Assembly (NCBI RefSeq): GCF_047496725.1
Contig: NC_132986.1
Location: 7,100,501-7,164,500, forward strand
DNA: 64,000 nucleotides
DNA from: Anoplolepis gracilipes
Taxonomy: Eukaryota; Arthropoda; Insecta; Hymenoptera; Formicidae
Reading direction: 5' to 3'
Below, one piece after another: positions 10,400-23,329 of this stretch (its first letter is position 1; every line of letters begins with the position of its first letter). Both the position numbers and the translations under genes were made by a program. The notes under the pieces were generated by a model that was not told the DNA's origin, did not search any database, and saw only the letters and a list, made by a program, of their open reading frames with translations.

Positions 10400-13266
10400 G
10401 ACATAAATGATAATTTTTTTTAGCGCGAGAGAGGTAAATAATATGAAACAAAAACGGAATATTTTAAACAAATCGAGAGTTACAGTGGGCAGGGAATGAG
10501 ATGGGAGGGGAGAAAGGGAAGAGAAAAAGATTAATGAAAAGAAACAAAATAATAATGTCCATGTTGCTAATCTTAGCGGTGAGATAGATATCGCGCATAG
10601 GCGACGTCTTAGTTTAAAGAAAGTTAGTCCTTAGTACACAAGCAAGAGTGAGAGAGCGAGAGAAAGGCAAAGAGAAAACACAAACACATACACCTACACA
10701 AAAAAAAGATATATACAAACGGCGTAGTGTCTATACGCTATGGCAAGATCTCTAACAATAAGCTATCATTGACATAGAAAGAAGAAGCGTTTGATCTGAG
10801 ACCGATATTACTTTTTTGATTCATGCAAAAGTGTGGAATGCAAAGATCGAAATCGATCGGTGTGACTTCGATGGTTCGACTTTCAATAGGATGTTCTGGA
10901 ATTTTCAAGTTTAATTATTTTGATCATAAATTTCTCTCTGTCTTATTTTGACTGAATTTCTTTGTATATCTAGTAGATTTTCTTTGATTCCGAATATTAA
11001 AATATTGGTCAGCGCGTTCGATGGTCGTTTTATCAACATTGGAAATCAAACTCCATATGAAAATCGCTCATTGATTCTCGAATGATTTACAGAGACGCTT
11101 ACCAGCGAGCTCCTAGTCATTTCTTCCTGTCAGAGGGAAGGACCAATTCGCTAGAGCAATAATATCTTACATTCTTCCAATCTGTATAATTCTCTTTTAC
11201 AACCTCTTTCTCAATTTTAGTCTCATTCTCGTCGAAATTCTTGACAGATTGTCTGTAAAAGTAAATAAAAAGATGTGATCGATCCAGAAATCTCGGCGGC
11301 GGAATTCATCCGCTGATCTTTTATCGAAACATCAATGATCTGGCAGGTACGAGCTCGTTTTATAGTGATAAATCTTTATCAAGCCCAAATACACTCTCGA
11401 GAGTTTTATTCTGCAAGTATGGCAGTTTTATTCTGATTTTCGAGACGATAAAACTCTTCTACGAACTCTTAGAAGGCGAAAGTAAACTTGTCTAGAAACC
11501 TTTGAGATTTTCACTCCTCAATATAATGATTTTCTGCTTCCTGCGGACTTATCTGACAAAGTAACTCTCTTAACAGAAGCTCACCGGAGAATTTTTTCCG
11601 AGATAACGGCTCGAAGTAAAACTTTTAAAAATACATTTGAATTTTACATTAGAAGATAATAAGGGAGAAAAGGAACATGGAAAAAAAGAAAAAAATGACA
11701 GAAGTGAATTTTTATCTTTTTCTGTAGATAACCACACATATACACATACACAGTAGTCATGCGCGTGTGAGAAGAGAGAAAGAGAGAGAGAGAAAGAGAA
11801 CGTAAACTTAAATTATTATAAATATTAACACTAATTAATATTATTGAATATATACCTCTTCTGTACATACAATTAAGCAACCACAATAATAATGAATAAT
11901 AATTGATGATTGTGAACGATGGACGAACGGCAGAACGGGGCAAACACAATAATTGCGTATTGTTTTTAGCAAAAAGAAGAGGCGAAACGCGGTAGCGAAC
12001 GCGATTATTACTAAGTTGTGAATATTAATAAGTACGATTGTAATTGTAATTATATATACTTATACTCGCGGCGATACGATGATGTAATTGTATGGGATCC
12101 ACGCATACATACACACCAACACGGTATAAATATTATAAATACATTATATAATAATAACGACGACGTCGATGGTGGAGACAATGGTGATTTTTAATTATGT
12201 TACTATTATTATTATTAATTATTAATTATCACCATTATTATTGCGATCATTATGGTTGTATTATATATTGTACTGAGGAATATATACACTGATATAAGAA
12301 TGAAATGAGTCCAATTAACGAGCGAGTACAACACTATCGAGTAAACGATAATGAAGAATATAAATCCAATGCGCGTCGTGTCATTTGTACTTATAATTAG
12401 TTGTATTATTTAATTATGAACCAGACTATACTGTCGAATCTCATAGAGTCTATTGTGTTTCCTTTTTTTATTTTTAACGTACGTTAAAATATCTCATGGT
12501 AAAAAAATCTTCTCGAAAGAGAGTTCTTTTCTAGAAAGAAAAGGTTCTTTTCTGCATTTCTATTTCGTTTTTTATACTCACTTTTGAAGAGGATTAAACT
12601 TCTCTTCTTGGCACAAAAATTTTTGCAAGCGCATAGATAAAATTCGTGGATAATCATAAATATGAAAAAATTATGACGTCTTTTTTTATACATAAACAAT
12701 AAAGTATATCCAACATAAAATATATCATCCAACATCCTCGTCAAGAATTTTACGATTGCGACGTGATTGATACAATATAATTTTTAACAAAATTTTTTGC
12801 CATATCTGATTATCCGTTATATAATTGCTGTATCTAAAATATTATTGATAACAATACGTTGGACCGCGAATTTTTTCGTCGACGAGAATCATCGTCTTAA
12901 TCTTTTGCAAATGTACCAATGTATCAAGTCGCATCGACCAATATCCCTTTTTTTATTTCCAATTTTTCTAAGAGTACACACACATACATACAAAATCCAT
13001 ATGAAGGAATGATTTTGCAAAAAGCGGGCTGAAAGAAAGACTCGAACTTCATTTTTGAAAAACTAATTCTTTTCTAAGTTTTTTCTATCTATTTATTTAA
13101 TCGAAAAATAAAGATTAAGAAAGAAATACATTTTTTTCTTAGAAAGAAAAAGAAAGAAGGAATTAGAGAAAGTAGTTTAATAATTATAAAAACATTCTAG
13201 AATGGCGAAAAATATTCTCCTTTTGCACATATTTATCAGAAAAATTATTAAAAAATTGCGACTACA

Positions 13267-13308
13267 TAATGTGATTAAATCTACATATATGTAGATTTAA
13301 TCACATTA
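13267..13308. repeat. 42-bp perfect palindrome without loop
   Basis: The half-site 13267-13287 (TAATGTGATTAAATCTACAT then A) is repeated exactly in reverse complement at 13288-13307/8. The centre is CTACATATATGTAG. Just downstream the phrase ATATTGTCCCAT occurs twice (about 13320 and 13357). Perfect 42-bp palindromes rarely arise by chance. Confidence 0.85.
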
Positions 13309-14936
13309 AAAATTACATTATATTGTCCCATTAACACATTGTACAATTACACATATATTGTCCCATCAAAAAAAGTTAATTATCTTATCCAATTTTATCT
13401 TAATCAAAATGTGCCAATATTCGAAAAAATGATGCAAATGTTTTTTTGATAATCTTTTATTTTAAAAATTGTTTACCCAATGTTACACACATATAAAGAT
13501 GACTTTCTTTCGATTTGCCCGTTTTTTCGCAGAGAAGAAAATACGAAGAAGCCGTGCGTGTTCTTTTTCGTCCTGCAAAATACGAAACACAATACCACGC
13601 GGAGAGTAATCTTCTCACGCGTATATTGGTCTCGATGAATCTCAATTTCGAGATTCCACATTTCTTCTCGATTCGCAAGAGGAATCGATCCGTACATTAT
13701 TTCTTGGCCGAACCAATGCTCAATGCGACGCTGCTGTTTGGTCTGAAATCGATAATAAAGGAAAGCTAATGAATCACGATTTTCTTCTACCCGTCTGTAC
13801 CTATAAGCCTGTAACATGTATATGCAGCGGAGTATAAGAGAATAATAAAAAGAAGAAGCAACAACAAAGTAACAAAGATATACACTTTTTATATGCATGA
13901 TTTATAAGTTTCAATTTTTAATATTAAAGGAGATATATATACCACATGTTGTATGTGAATGAAAATCATTGGTTATTTAAATTGATGTTTCTAAATATGA
14001 AACCTGGGCTTCTTATTTTTTCTGCAGTTGTTTCCCCACCTTTACAGCATATCTCTCTTCTATCTTTTATAATAATATATATTTTTCCATTTATCGGCTG
14101 GCGAGAGAGAGAAAGAGATTGAAAAGTTCTCAAACAAATTTTTATTAGATTAAGATATCGAAAAATAACATCTCATTGGGTTCAAGATAGATAATCACGT
14201 TAATTTTATCTTATAATCAATTAATAGCAAATGTTTTTTGTTTTACTTTTGCGATATTTTTTGCAACCATTAACTCATCGATATTAGCAAAGATAAAAAT
14301 GCTTATTGTTTTTATTTTAATAATTGACTTTATATATTTTTATATTCTTGTGTATATTTATGTTTTTGTTACTATACTATGTTATTATTATATGTATGTA
14401 TCTTGTTACCATATTAATATTCTCTTTTCGCGAATATTAGTGATTGTTCAGATCTCATTACGAAGAGATATTGTTAAAAATTAAGCCCAAAAATTTAAGA
14501 ACTCAGATATTAATTGCATAAATGTAAAATTTAACAATATATGTACAAATATAAATAAATAGAAATATATGTAAATTCTTGGAAATATTAAAATTTTTAA
14601 ATATACGAAAAGAGCTATAAAATTATTACGTTATAAAAATATTATTAATCTATTAATCTTAAATCTATGAACCTAAATATCTGAAAAGATCATGAGTCTG
14701 AAAAGTACATAAAAAATACAAATATGCAAGTATTATTAAATTCTACGTTTTGTTCAGGTTTTCAGAGAAAATAATTCAGCAATCGATTAAGCGTATTATA
14801 TACATGCTAATTTCGCATCGCTCGCAATTGTCAAGTCGCAATGCCTCGGCCACGTCGCAAACGTCGGAGACGCGCGTCTCGCAATTTCCAGTCTTGAAAT
14901 ATCGGAAATTTCACGAAGTTGCTGAAACTCCTGACA

Positions 14937-15203
14937 ATGGCCGATGCGCTGAAGGAATGGTTGCGTACAAGGCTGGGTGTAATCATAGATCTCACGCCTG
15001 AGATGTTCGGTCGTTACACCAGAGACGGCACCTTGCTGGCCCAGATCCTGCACAGCTACGATATAATAAGTAGCAGTCAATTAAGCACCATCGTTCATAC
15101 GCAGGACCCGGCTCTGTCCAGGGTGAATCTGAAGACCTTACGAATCTGGCTAAAGCTCATCAACGTTACGCTGAGTGACGAATGTATCGTCGAGATCTCT
15201 AAA
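14937..15203 (+). CDS. Spef2: Spef2 exon 1: CH domain
   Basis: Residues 1-89, from MADALKEWLRTRL through DGTLLAQILHSYDII to ECIVEISK. This matches the SPEF2 N-terminal calponin-homology fold (human MSEILCQWLNKEL... GYLLGEVLHKFEL). The start is the ATG at 14937; upstream codons in frame use only TTG/CTG. The donor gtacat is weak, but phase 0 and homology across the junction support it. Confidence 0.85.
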
Positions 15204-18200
15204 GTACATATCTCTCGTAGAAAAGGAATAGAGAATGCAAGAAGGAGAGAAATAATTTAAAAGAATTAAAATTACACTATATTAAAAAATACGATATATT
15301 CTCAACAAATCTTTTTAATCGATTTCAAGTAAACATTATTTTCATCAAAAATCACATATTATTTCTTTAACTTTATATTTTCATTAGATATATAAATGTT
15401 ATTCCTATCAGGCAGATAAATAAATTTCTATCAATTTTTGTTAATTTACCTATCTCTTTCAAAGGCTGAACTTATTTTTATATAAAGGATACTTTAGGGT
15501 AAAGGTGCAGCAGCTCTCCAGCTCTACTATAAAGTTTATCTGAGTCTTGAAGGTAAGGATCGGCTGCATTTCATCGCCCTTCAGAAAGAGCGAAAATATA
15601 TGCCGAACAGATTCGACATTTCCAAAGTATCTGAGGATCCACCTTCCTATCACCCATCCGAACATCCTCTTTCCGAGCCATTAATTGAAGCGACCGATAC
15701 CATTCTCTGGCATAGGAATAAATTTTGGGCGATTACGCAAGCCTGCAGACGAGAACGTCAACGATTCGAAGCTCTCATGATATATCCTATAGTCGAGCCG
15801 GTTGAACATTTGATTCCGGAAGAGTTACTGGACGAGAAACAGATAGAGAGCGAGTTATTGGACGAGTTTGCTCGCAAGCATCCGCCTCACAAGATGAAGA
15901 AGAGATACCGCGTGATTGAATGTTGCCCGGAAAAAAAGTCATTAGATATGTCCTGTATCACGGATCCCGCGGCTGCTGCGGAATATACCGACTTGCTGAA
16001 GAAACGAAGTAAAAAAGCGGCTAAATCCAACGCACTTAAACAGAAAATACAAACGACGATGATGACAGAGGCTTGGGAACGATTACTGATGAAACAAGAT
16101 CGATCTTTCGATGAAGCTCTCGGCAGACGAGTGTTAGACCAGTCGCGTTACGAAAAACAGATGATGAGGAAGCTGTGTGAGGTGCGAGATTTGAGGAATA
16201 GAATTGTAGAGAATCGCACGATTGTTGATGCGATGTTGCTGAATGTTAGAGAGAACGAACTGCGATTGAAGGAGGCTCGTCGTAAAGAGATAATGAAGGA
16301 GGAGATGGAGGACATAGAAATGGAAGATCACAGAATGCGCGAGCTTCGTTGGAAAATTCGCGAGGAAAAAGTGAGTGACAATGTGTAAATAATTATAAAA
16401 TAATGACAAGGAGATATGGTAGAATAAAAGATGAATATGAAAATAACACAGTATACAACACAACGAGAAAAGAAACAAGAAAGACATTACAATACGAGAA
16501 TAGGGCGAAATAAATTATAATTAATAATATTGTAAATTAATTAAATGTTTTACACTTGGAAATTTCACAGTAGTAATACAATTATATTTTTTAATTTATA
16601 TTATCATTAATTAAAATCTATTGCTATTAACATCTCGCACTGCGCTTCTACGATTCTAATTAATAATGGCACATATCTTTAAGAAATGATTACACTACTA
16701 CGTAATATGTGTAATATCTAATTTGATTTTAAGATGCGCAGAATAAAGGAGAAGCATCGAAGCACTTGTTTGAAAATCATGGAAGATCTCGCGGATATCG
16801 CGGTAAAGATCGCTAACTATCGTCACACGAATAATAATCATATTCCTTCTTCTATTTGGAATGAATGGAAAACATCGTTTCTGAAGAATCAACCGATATT
16901 CGAACTCGTAGATCATCTCGATGACGTCGAACAGGTAGAAGATGAAGAAGAAACAAACAGTAAAGATATGATAGAGAATAAAGTTAGAATGAGAAATGAA
17001 GAAAAAATAAGAAGCAAAGAAGAGATAAAAATCGAGAAGAAATTAAAAACTGAGGAAAAACAGAAGCTAGAACTAGAACGTCGATCTCTGGCTGACGCAG
17101 ACTTTGACAGTTATCGAGATCTAAGCTCGCCCTGGGATCAATTCGTGTCAAAGGAAGAAGAAAAAGACGAAGAAGTTGTCAGGCTAGGTCGCATTGTGCT
17201 TGGTTACGTTGTTCATCGATTACTGGAGATCTTGTATCCTTATCCGAGTGAACCTTCTCCAGTACCAAGAGTCAAGATTGCGGCCGTTATCTCGGGGATA
17301 ATAAATCCAACTTTACACGAACAGCTGCAAGAATTGTTAAAGAACAACGGAATTCGTTTACTGAAGATGGAAGATGCGATTAATCATTGTTTGGAGAGGT
17401 ACAAGCGAGAAGTGGCTGATGTAGAATATATTGATTTAAACATCGTCTCTACTACGAGAAGAGACATCAAAAGATTGGAGACCAAGGACAAGATGGGCGA
17501 TTCGAAGGACCGTCACCAGAAAAAGATCGAAAGAACAAAGGTAGCAACGTCCCAGCAGAGCGCAGCTGAAGAAAAACAAACGCAGACACCCAGACGAATA
17601 CCTTACGACGACATGGATCCGGTTTTAAGCGACACTGCGTATATAGGTAGAAAAATTTTAAAATAAAGAAAAGCTATCAAAATCAATTAATAATTTTATT
17701 ATCAATGATAAGATAAATGATCTATCAATGATAAAATAATTAATAATGTTATCATTGAATTGATTTTAGAATCGTAATTTATAATAATAATATAATTTAT
17801 TATAGACACAGACATATTGAACCTATACAGATTCAGTTTATGAGAAATAAATGGTATTAATACATCTGAATACATTATTAATTTTCTAGTGATTGACATT
17901 GGTCATTAGATTTTATAAAAATAATAAAAATTGTTAAAAAAATATTTATTTATTTTTGATTGCAAAATGAATTTGATTGCTATCTGTGAAATTTAGGTAA
18001 ATGGACTTACGAGTTTCTTACATTGGGTGAACCGATTTCTGACGAATTGAATACGAAAATACTAATTGAATATCTAAGAGGAATAAAAGACGTCGAAGGT
18101 TGGGCGTTAATAAATTATCCTAACACGTATGAACAGATGGCAATGTTGGAGAAAGCATTAACAGGACGCGAGGTTCCTCCCGATCGCAAAATCATTAACT

Positions 18201-21200
18201 TCGCTGATAACAACATTGAGGACATTGATCTTCCATCAGCCAGAGTTGTATTTGAGGGTGATGAAGACACATTTACAACGTGCAGGCACGTCCGATCATG
18301 TCAGAATTAATATTTATATACATATAAAGTGTTTTTATATATAACTAATAATACAAAAAATAATAAAGATAAAAATAATATTATATAATTTTGTGCGAAA
18401 AATTGACATTATTATTCAATTATTAATATTCAAATTAATTTATTATTAGTAAATTATTAGTAAATTTCATATATCACATTGCAATGGATTCTACTTTATC
18501 ATTATCTTGTCAAATTACATTAATGTCTATTTAATAATTCACTGATTATTAAATATTGAACACTTTTTTACAAAGTTAATAAATACAGACAATTAATAAA
18601 ACATAAATGTTAATAGGCAGTCTAGATTGTTGCCGAATCCAATTTCCAGAACAAAAGATAGCTCCTCGACATTTATGACAATCTATGTCAAAGCAATGTT
18701 AAAATCAAAAGCAATAAACAATCAAGATCAGCCATGCATACCTTTACCCGACGATGCTACGTTGATGGACGAATATTACGCTAATGAAGGTATCGCATAC
18801 GGATTTTTCTACAACATTCTCGATTTTTCGACCTTGAAACAGTTAGCCGAATTTATCGCGGGTTCCATCCCTCAAAAGAAATTGAAACAGATATATGATC
18901 ATGACGAACAAAGACTTCCTGTTGACTCAAAAGTCGTTATTAAATGTCTAATACCGAAATCTAAGTGGGAAACCTCGAAATACGAAAAGAAGAAAGATAT
19001 CGAAGCTGAAAGTAACGATATACAACCGGAAGTTCAAACGCAACTAGCAAACAGTTATGTTAAACCTGGAGAAGACGATTGGCAATGGATAAATTTTTTC
19101 CAACCACCAGCTTTACTTGAAATCTTGGCTACATTTTGGCAAAGTATTGAAGAGGCCTACGTTGAGAATGTAAAGGAGATTCTTTCCTTGAAGAGAATGC
19201 ATACGTCAGCCATTCTGCCCTATAAGAATCTTGTCCTAAGGAACTTGAGAAAGTTCATCGAACGCCCCGACAAACGGCAAGTTTTACTGCAAGATTTTCA
19301 TCGTGCCTTTAATGAAATCGATGAAGACCTCAAAGATGACTCCGACATGAAATGCGAGCTGCACTGCCGAGTAAGTACAGAAATTTTAAATCAAAATATC
19401 AAGTATACCAGTAAAAATTATATACGTATTAAAAATGATAGCAATTTTTTAATTTTGATAAAAATTCAGTCAATATAATTAAATATTACTAAATATAAAA
19501 TAATAACATAATAAAGCGTGTGGAGAAGATTAAGAATGGAATTTGCTATTAAACTCAATTTTTTAATCAAATCAGTTTTTCAATCACAAATCAAAATTTA
19601 AAAATTTAAAAATCAAATTTGAAAATCAAATTTCAAATTTATTTTAATAATTAAAAAAGCTTCTGTCACAATATTTATTTTTATTTTAGAAGAGTTAGTG
19701 GTTTGATGAAAAAAAAAAAACAATACATATTTTTTCCGTTGTTGAGAATTTAAAACTTCTTAAATTAGGTAGACGATTTCCGGATGGAATTATGGGACTT
19801 GTGTGACGCGCGAAGACACGAAGCTGAAGAAGAGAGAAAACGCATTCTTCGGAATGAGTGGATTCCGGTAGAAGCCGTGGTCCTCGTCAATGTGTACATT
19901 GAAATCTTGCAAGCGGAAGTCGACAGATTCGTCGACACTATGCAACTTCTGCAAGATTATTATATTTCCATGTTGCAGAAATCTCTGCAGGAATCGCGAT
20001 TCTCCAAAATCGTCCTTGATCACGTCGCGTTAGATATTCTTTTGGAAACCTTCGAAAATAAAGAGCGAACGCTGTCAAAGATTGAATCAATCAACTCTTC
20101 CGCTCGTAGAGCCATAAATATGAATCACTTCAAAACTGAGATCGAAACTTTGCTGATCGATGTATCCAAGAGCTTTGATCCTGACCAGAGTATTATTTAT
20201 AACATTATTAAGGATAATATTCGACAAGTGCGGAATGTTGTGGATTCCATCTCCTCCACGACGTTGGAAATGCTGAAAAAGGAAGAGAAAACCACGATTC
20301 CAAAGACTGACAATAAAAGCAAAAGTATCGGAAATGTATCGCCCGATTCAACGTTTACCAAGTTAGCGAAAAGAAATCGCGATCTAATCGAGGAATGGCA
20401 GTACGCTGTTCTGTTTGAGATCGATCGTATTAATCAGAGATTGGATGTACTGAACGCAGCCGCTCGATTCAACATAATCTTTCTTTTAGACATCATGAAA
20501 GAAACTTTCCATGGCGTATACCATTACATCATCGAAAGGTTGGTGCTGGTAATAATCATTTATTTTTAACTAGAATTTATGAAATTGCGAAACGAATGTA
20601 ACAGTTTGAATTTATGGAGACATAAATTTGAAACATATAAATACTTTGCAAATGTGCTTTGTATCCATTACAGAATTGCATAGTATTTAATCTACTTTTC
20701 TGAATTAAATGGAAAATAATTATCAAAATTAATTTTTCCATAAAAATCAATTTCTTTATAATAAATGATAATTATAATTATCTGAATTTTAAGATGCTAA
20801 ATTATCGTTGTATGTATATTCTAGTATCAGTACTAACAGTATACACTTTAATTAATATATTAAATATCGCAGTATTGTTTATTTACTATAATTTAGAAAT
20901 CAAATACCCGATGTATATATTGCTTTCTTTAAGATACAAACGCGAAATCGAAAGTATCAACGAAATGGCGAACGTCTTTTGCTTTGCCATCGAAAAAGAA
21001 ATACCAGTTCAGCAGGAATTACTATTGGACGGCGATCAGTTTATAGTCAGATCAAACGTTTTGATGTTCCCCGAAGATCCTAAGCGATTCGCTATCCCAA
21101 CTAAAGAAGTTTCTTCGCCTTTGCGATTCCGAATGGTTCAACTTGGTCGATTGATAGACATTTTCCGACGAATCGTTCCACGCGGAACCATAAGTGAGCG

Positions 21201-23278
21201 AGCCCTGATTTACGTTCTCCAGGATCTGGTATCCTGTGGCGAGGAGGACTGTTATCTGCCTTTCGTGCCATGCGCCTGGCAACAACTGCGACCTCCAGAT
21301 ATCGAGAAACTGATCGAAGGACTGTTCGCCGCTGCAGAGTACATCGAGTGGCGAGAGTTCATCGTGTATGCGATGGATCTGCCTATGCCATCGCATCAGG
21401 ATATTTTGAAGACGCGAGCGATTTTTAGGATGCATGATCACGAGCTGAAGGAGACGATCACCCGTGAGCAGTTCCACTCCACGCCGTTATGGTTTCTCGA
21501 AATTTCCACCTTACATGGAAAGCTTTTGGACGAGGACCTCGATTACGAGACAATGAAGGCAATGTTATGCGAGGAAGTCCGATTAGACAAGCATGTTTCG
21601 AATATAAAGAGCAACTTTATAGAAGCGGGTGAAAATGATTCTGGGTAAGTAAAAAACTCATCGAGCACAATTTGTCGGACAAAATAAAAACCTTTTGAAC
21701 GTAAAATTAATTAAAATAAAAATTAATTTTGCGCGCGTGCAATTTGAAAACGAAATTGAATAACATATTCTTTATTAAAGTTTTTTATTGAAATTGATCT
21801 CTATTTTCTGTTCAAGCGATTTTTCATTAATTGCTTTCGCTAATTGTTTTCGATTAATCTTCCATATCGTATCAAGTATTATCAATCAATTTTCCAATTA
21901 ATTTTTTTTATAAATTCATAAAATTCTCGCTTTTTTTGTAAATAATATTTTTATGAATAAATTATTCTCAAAAAATTTATTGCGAGATTATTTTGACAGC
22001 ACGCTACTGAGACTCATGCTGGCAAAGGAACTTCTTTGTCGAATGTATCTGGTAAATGGAAACACAATCCATTACACTGCAATGTTGTTGGCCTTCTGCA
22101 AGGATAAGAATCCTCGCGAAGGTCTTGGAAAAGCGTTTACTCTTGCCATGGGTACCAGGGTTTGTACCGATGCAGTAGAAGGTGAGAAATACGTCGTTGA
22201 GCTCGTCGAGAAAAAGCGCCGTGATAAGGAATTATTATTAAATCAAGATTATCTTCGTGAGGAGGCTAACGAAGTAACTCATAAAACTTATATTAAAACT
22301 AATTTATTGCGATTATGTTTGAAGTCGACTTTGTTGTGTTTTTTTTGCGATTAAATAAATACAATACAATAATATAAAATAAGAAATATACTAAAATACT
22401 AAAATGAGAAGTACAGAACAAGAATATGAAGAATATTTGCAATATGTTGAAAATTCTTTATATAACTAGTAAAGAATAATTTTTATATAACTCTTATAAC
22501 TTATAACTAAACATTATAGATATTTATTTTGAAATAGCAATTAATAATTAAGATAATAAGATGAATGATTAAGAATATTATTTTATAGAAAAATAAAGTA
22601 TGAATATTAAATCATATATATAACTGTTGAAAAAATGACAAAAATACATATACATTAATTATATTACATTATAAATATAAAAAAAGCATCAGAAACTTGG
22701 GAAGAAAAATTAATTTTGTTAAATAAAAATAGCAATATATTTGATTTTAGGTAGTGCGAGAAATTATCGATCACATAATGAATAGGATAGCAAAGGCTGT
22801 CATTATGCTTGAAAAAATTCGCGATCATGATCTACCTCCGAAACGTCAAATAATGATACAACAGTTAAACGGATTTGACAAGATAGATCCGGCTGAGCTT
22901 TTGCCACCGGAAGAAATAGCAGAACACTTAGTTATAGAAGATTTATCGGTATTCAGTGACGAACACGAATACGAGCCGTCATTCGTATCAGCTCCGTCAG
23001 CTGATGAAGAGTTCAAAGATTACGATATAATTCAGCAAGATGAACAAGTGATCTTTTGGCTGCCACGAGATGTTTGCCTGGTAAATTTATTTGTTTAACA
23101 CTCTCGCGAATAATTTTAAACAATCTTTTTATTCTTTGTCAAAAAAACTGCATTCAGAAATATCAAATTTAAACTTGAAACGGAATTTGTATTAAATTTT
23201 AATTTGAAGTTTGAAGCAACATTTGAATTAGACAAATAAATGTTTAAAAAATCGTATTGATAATATATATAAATTACG

Positions 23279-23329
<51 letters not shown>

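Larger units (their letters stand above)
8826..14936 (+). other. Intergenic DNA between bsk and Spef2
   Basis: No coding exon was recognised. It holds GA repeats (10342-10399 and elsewhere), a long perfect palindrome (13267-13308), ATT-rich stretches near 12190-12250 and the presumed promoter and 5' UTR of the Spef2 gene just before 14937. No clear TATA box or initiator stands out for that promoter. Confidence 0.5.

Noticed and set aside
13473..13898. 141-codon open frame on the - strand
   Set aside because: AT-driven composition, no recognisable motif, no splice or start context.
21052..21477. 141-codon open frame antisense to Spef2 exon 7
   Set aside because: It is a mirror of a conserved coding exon on the other strand.
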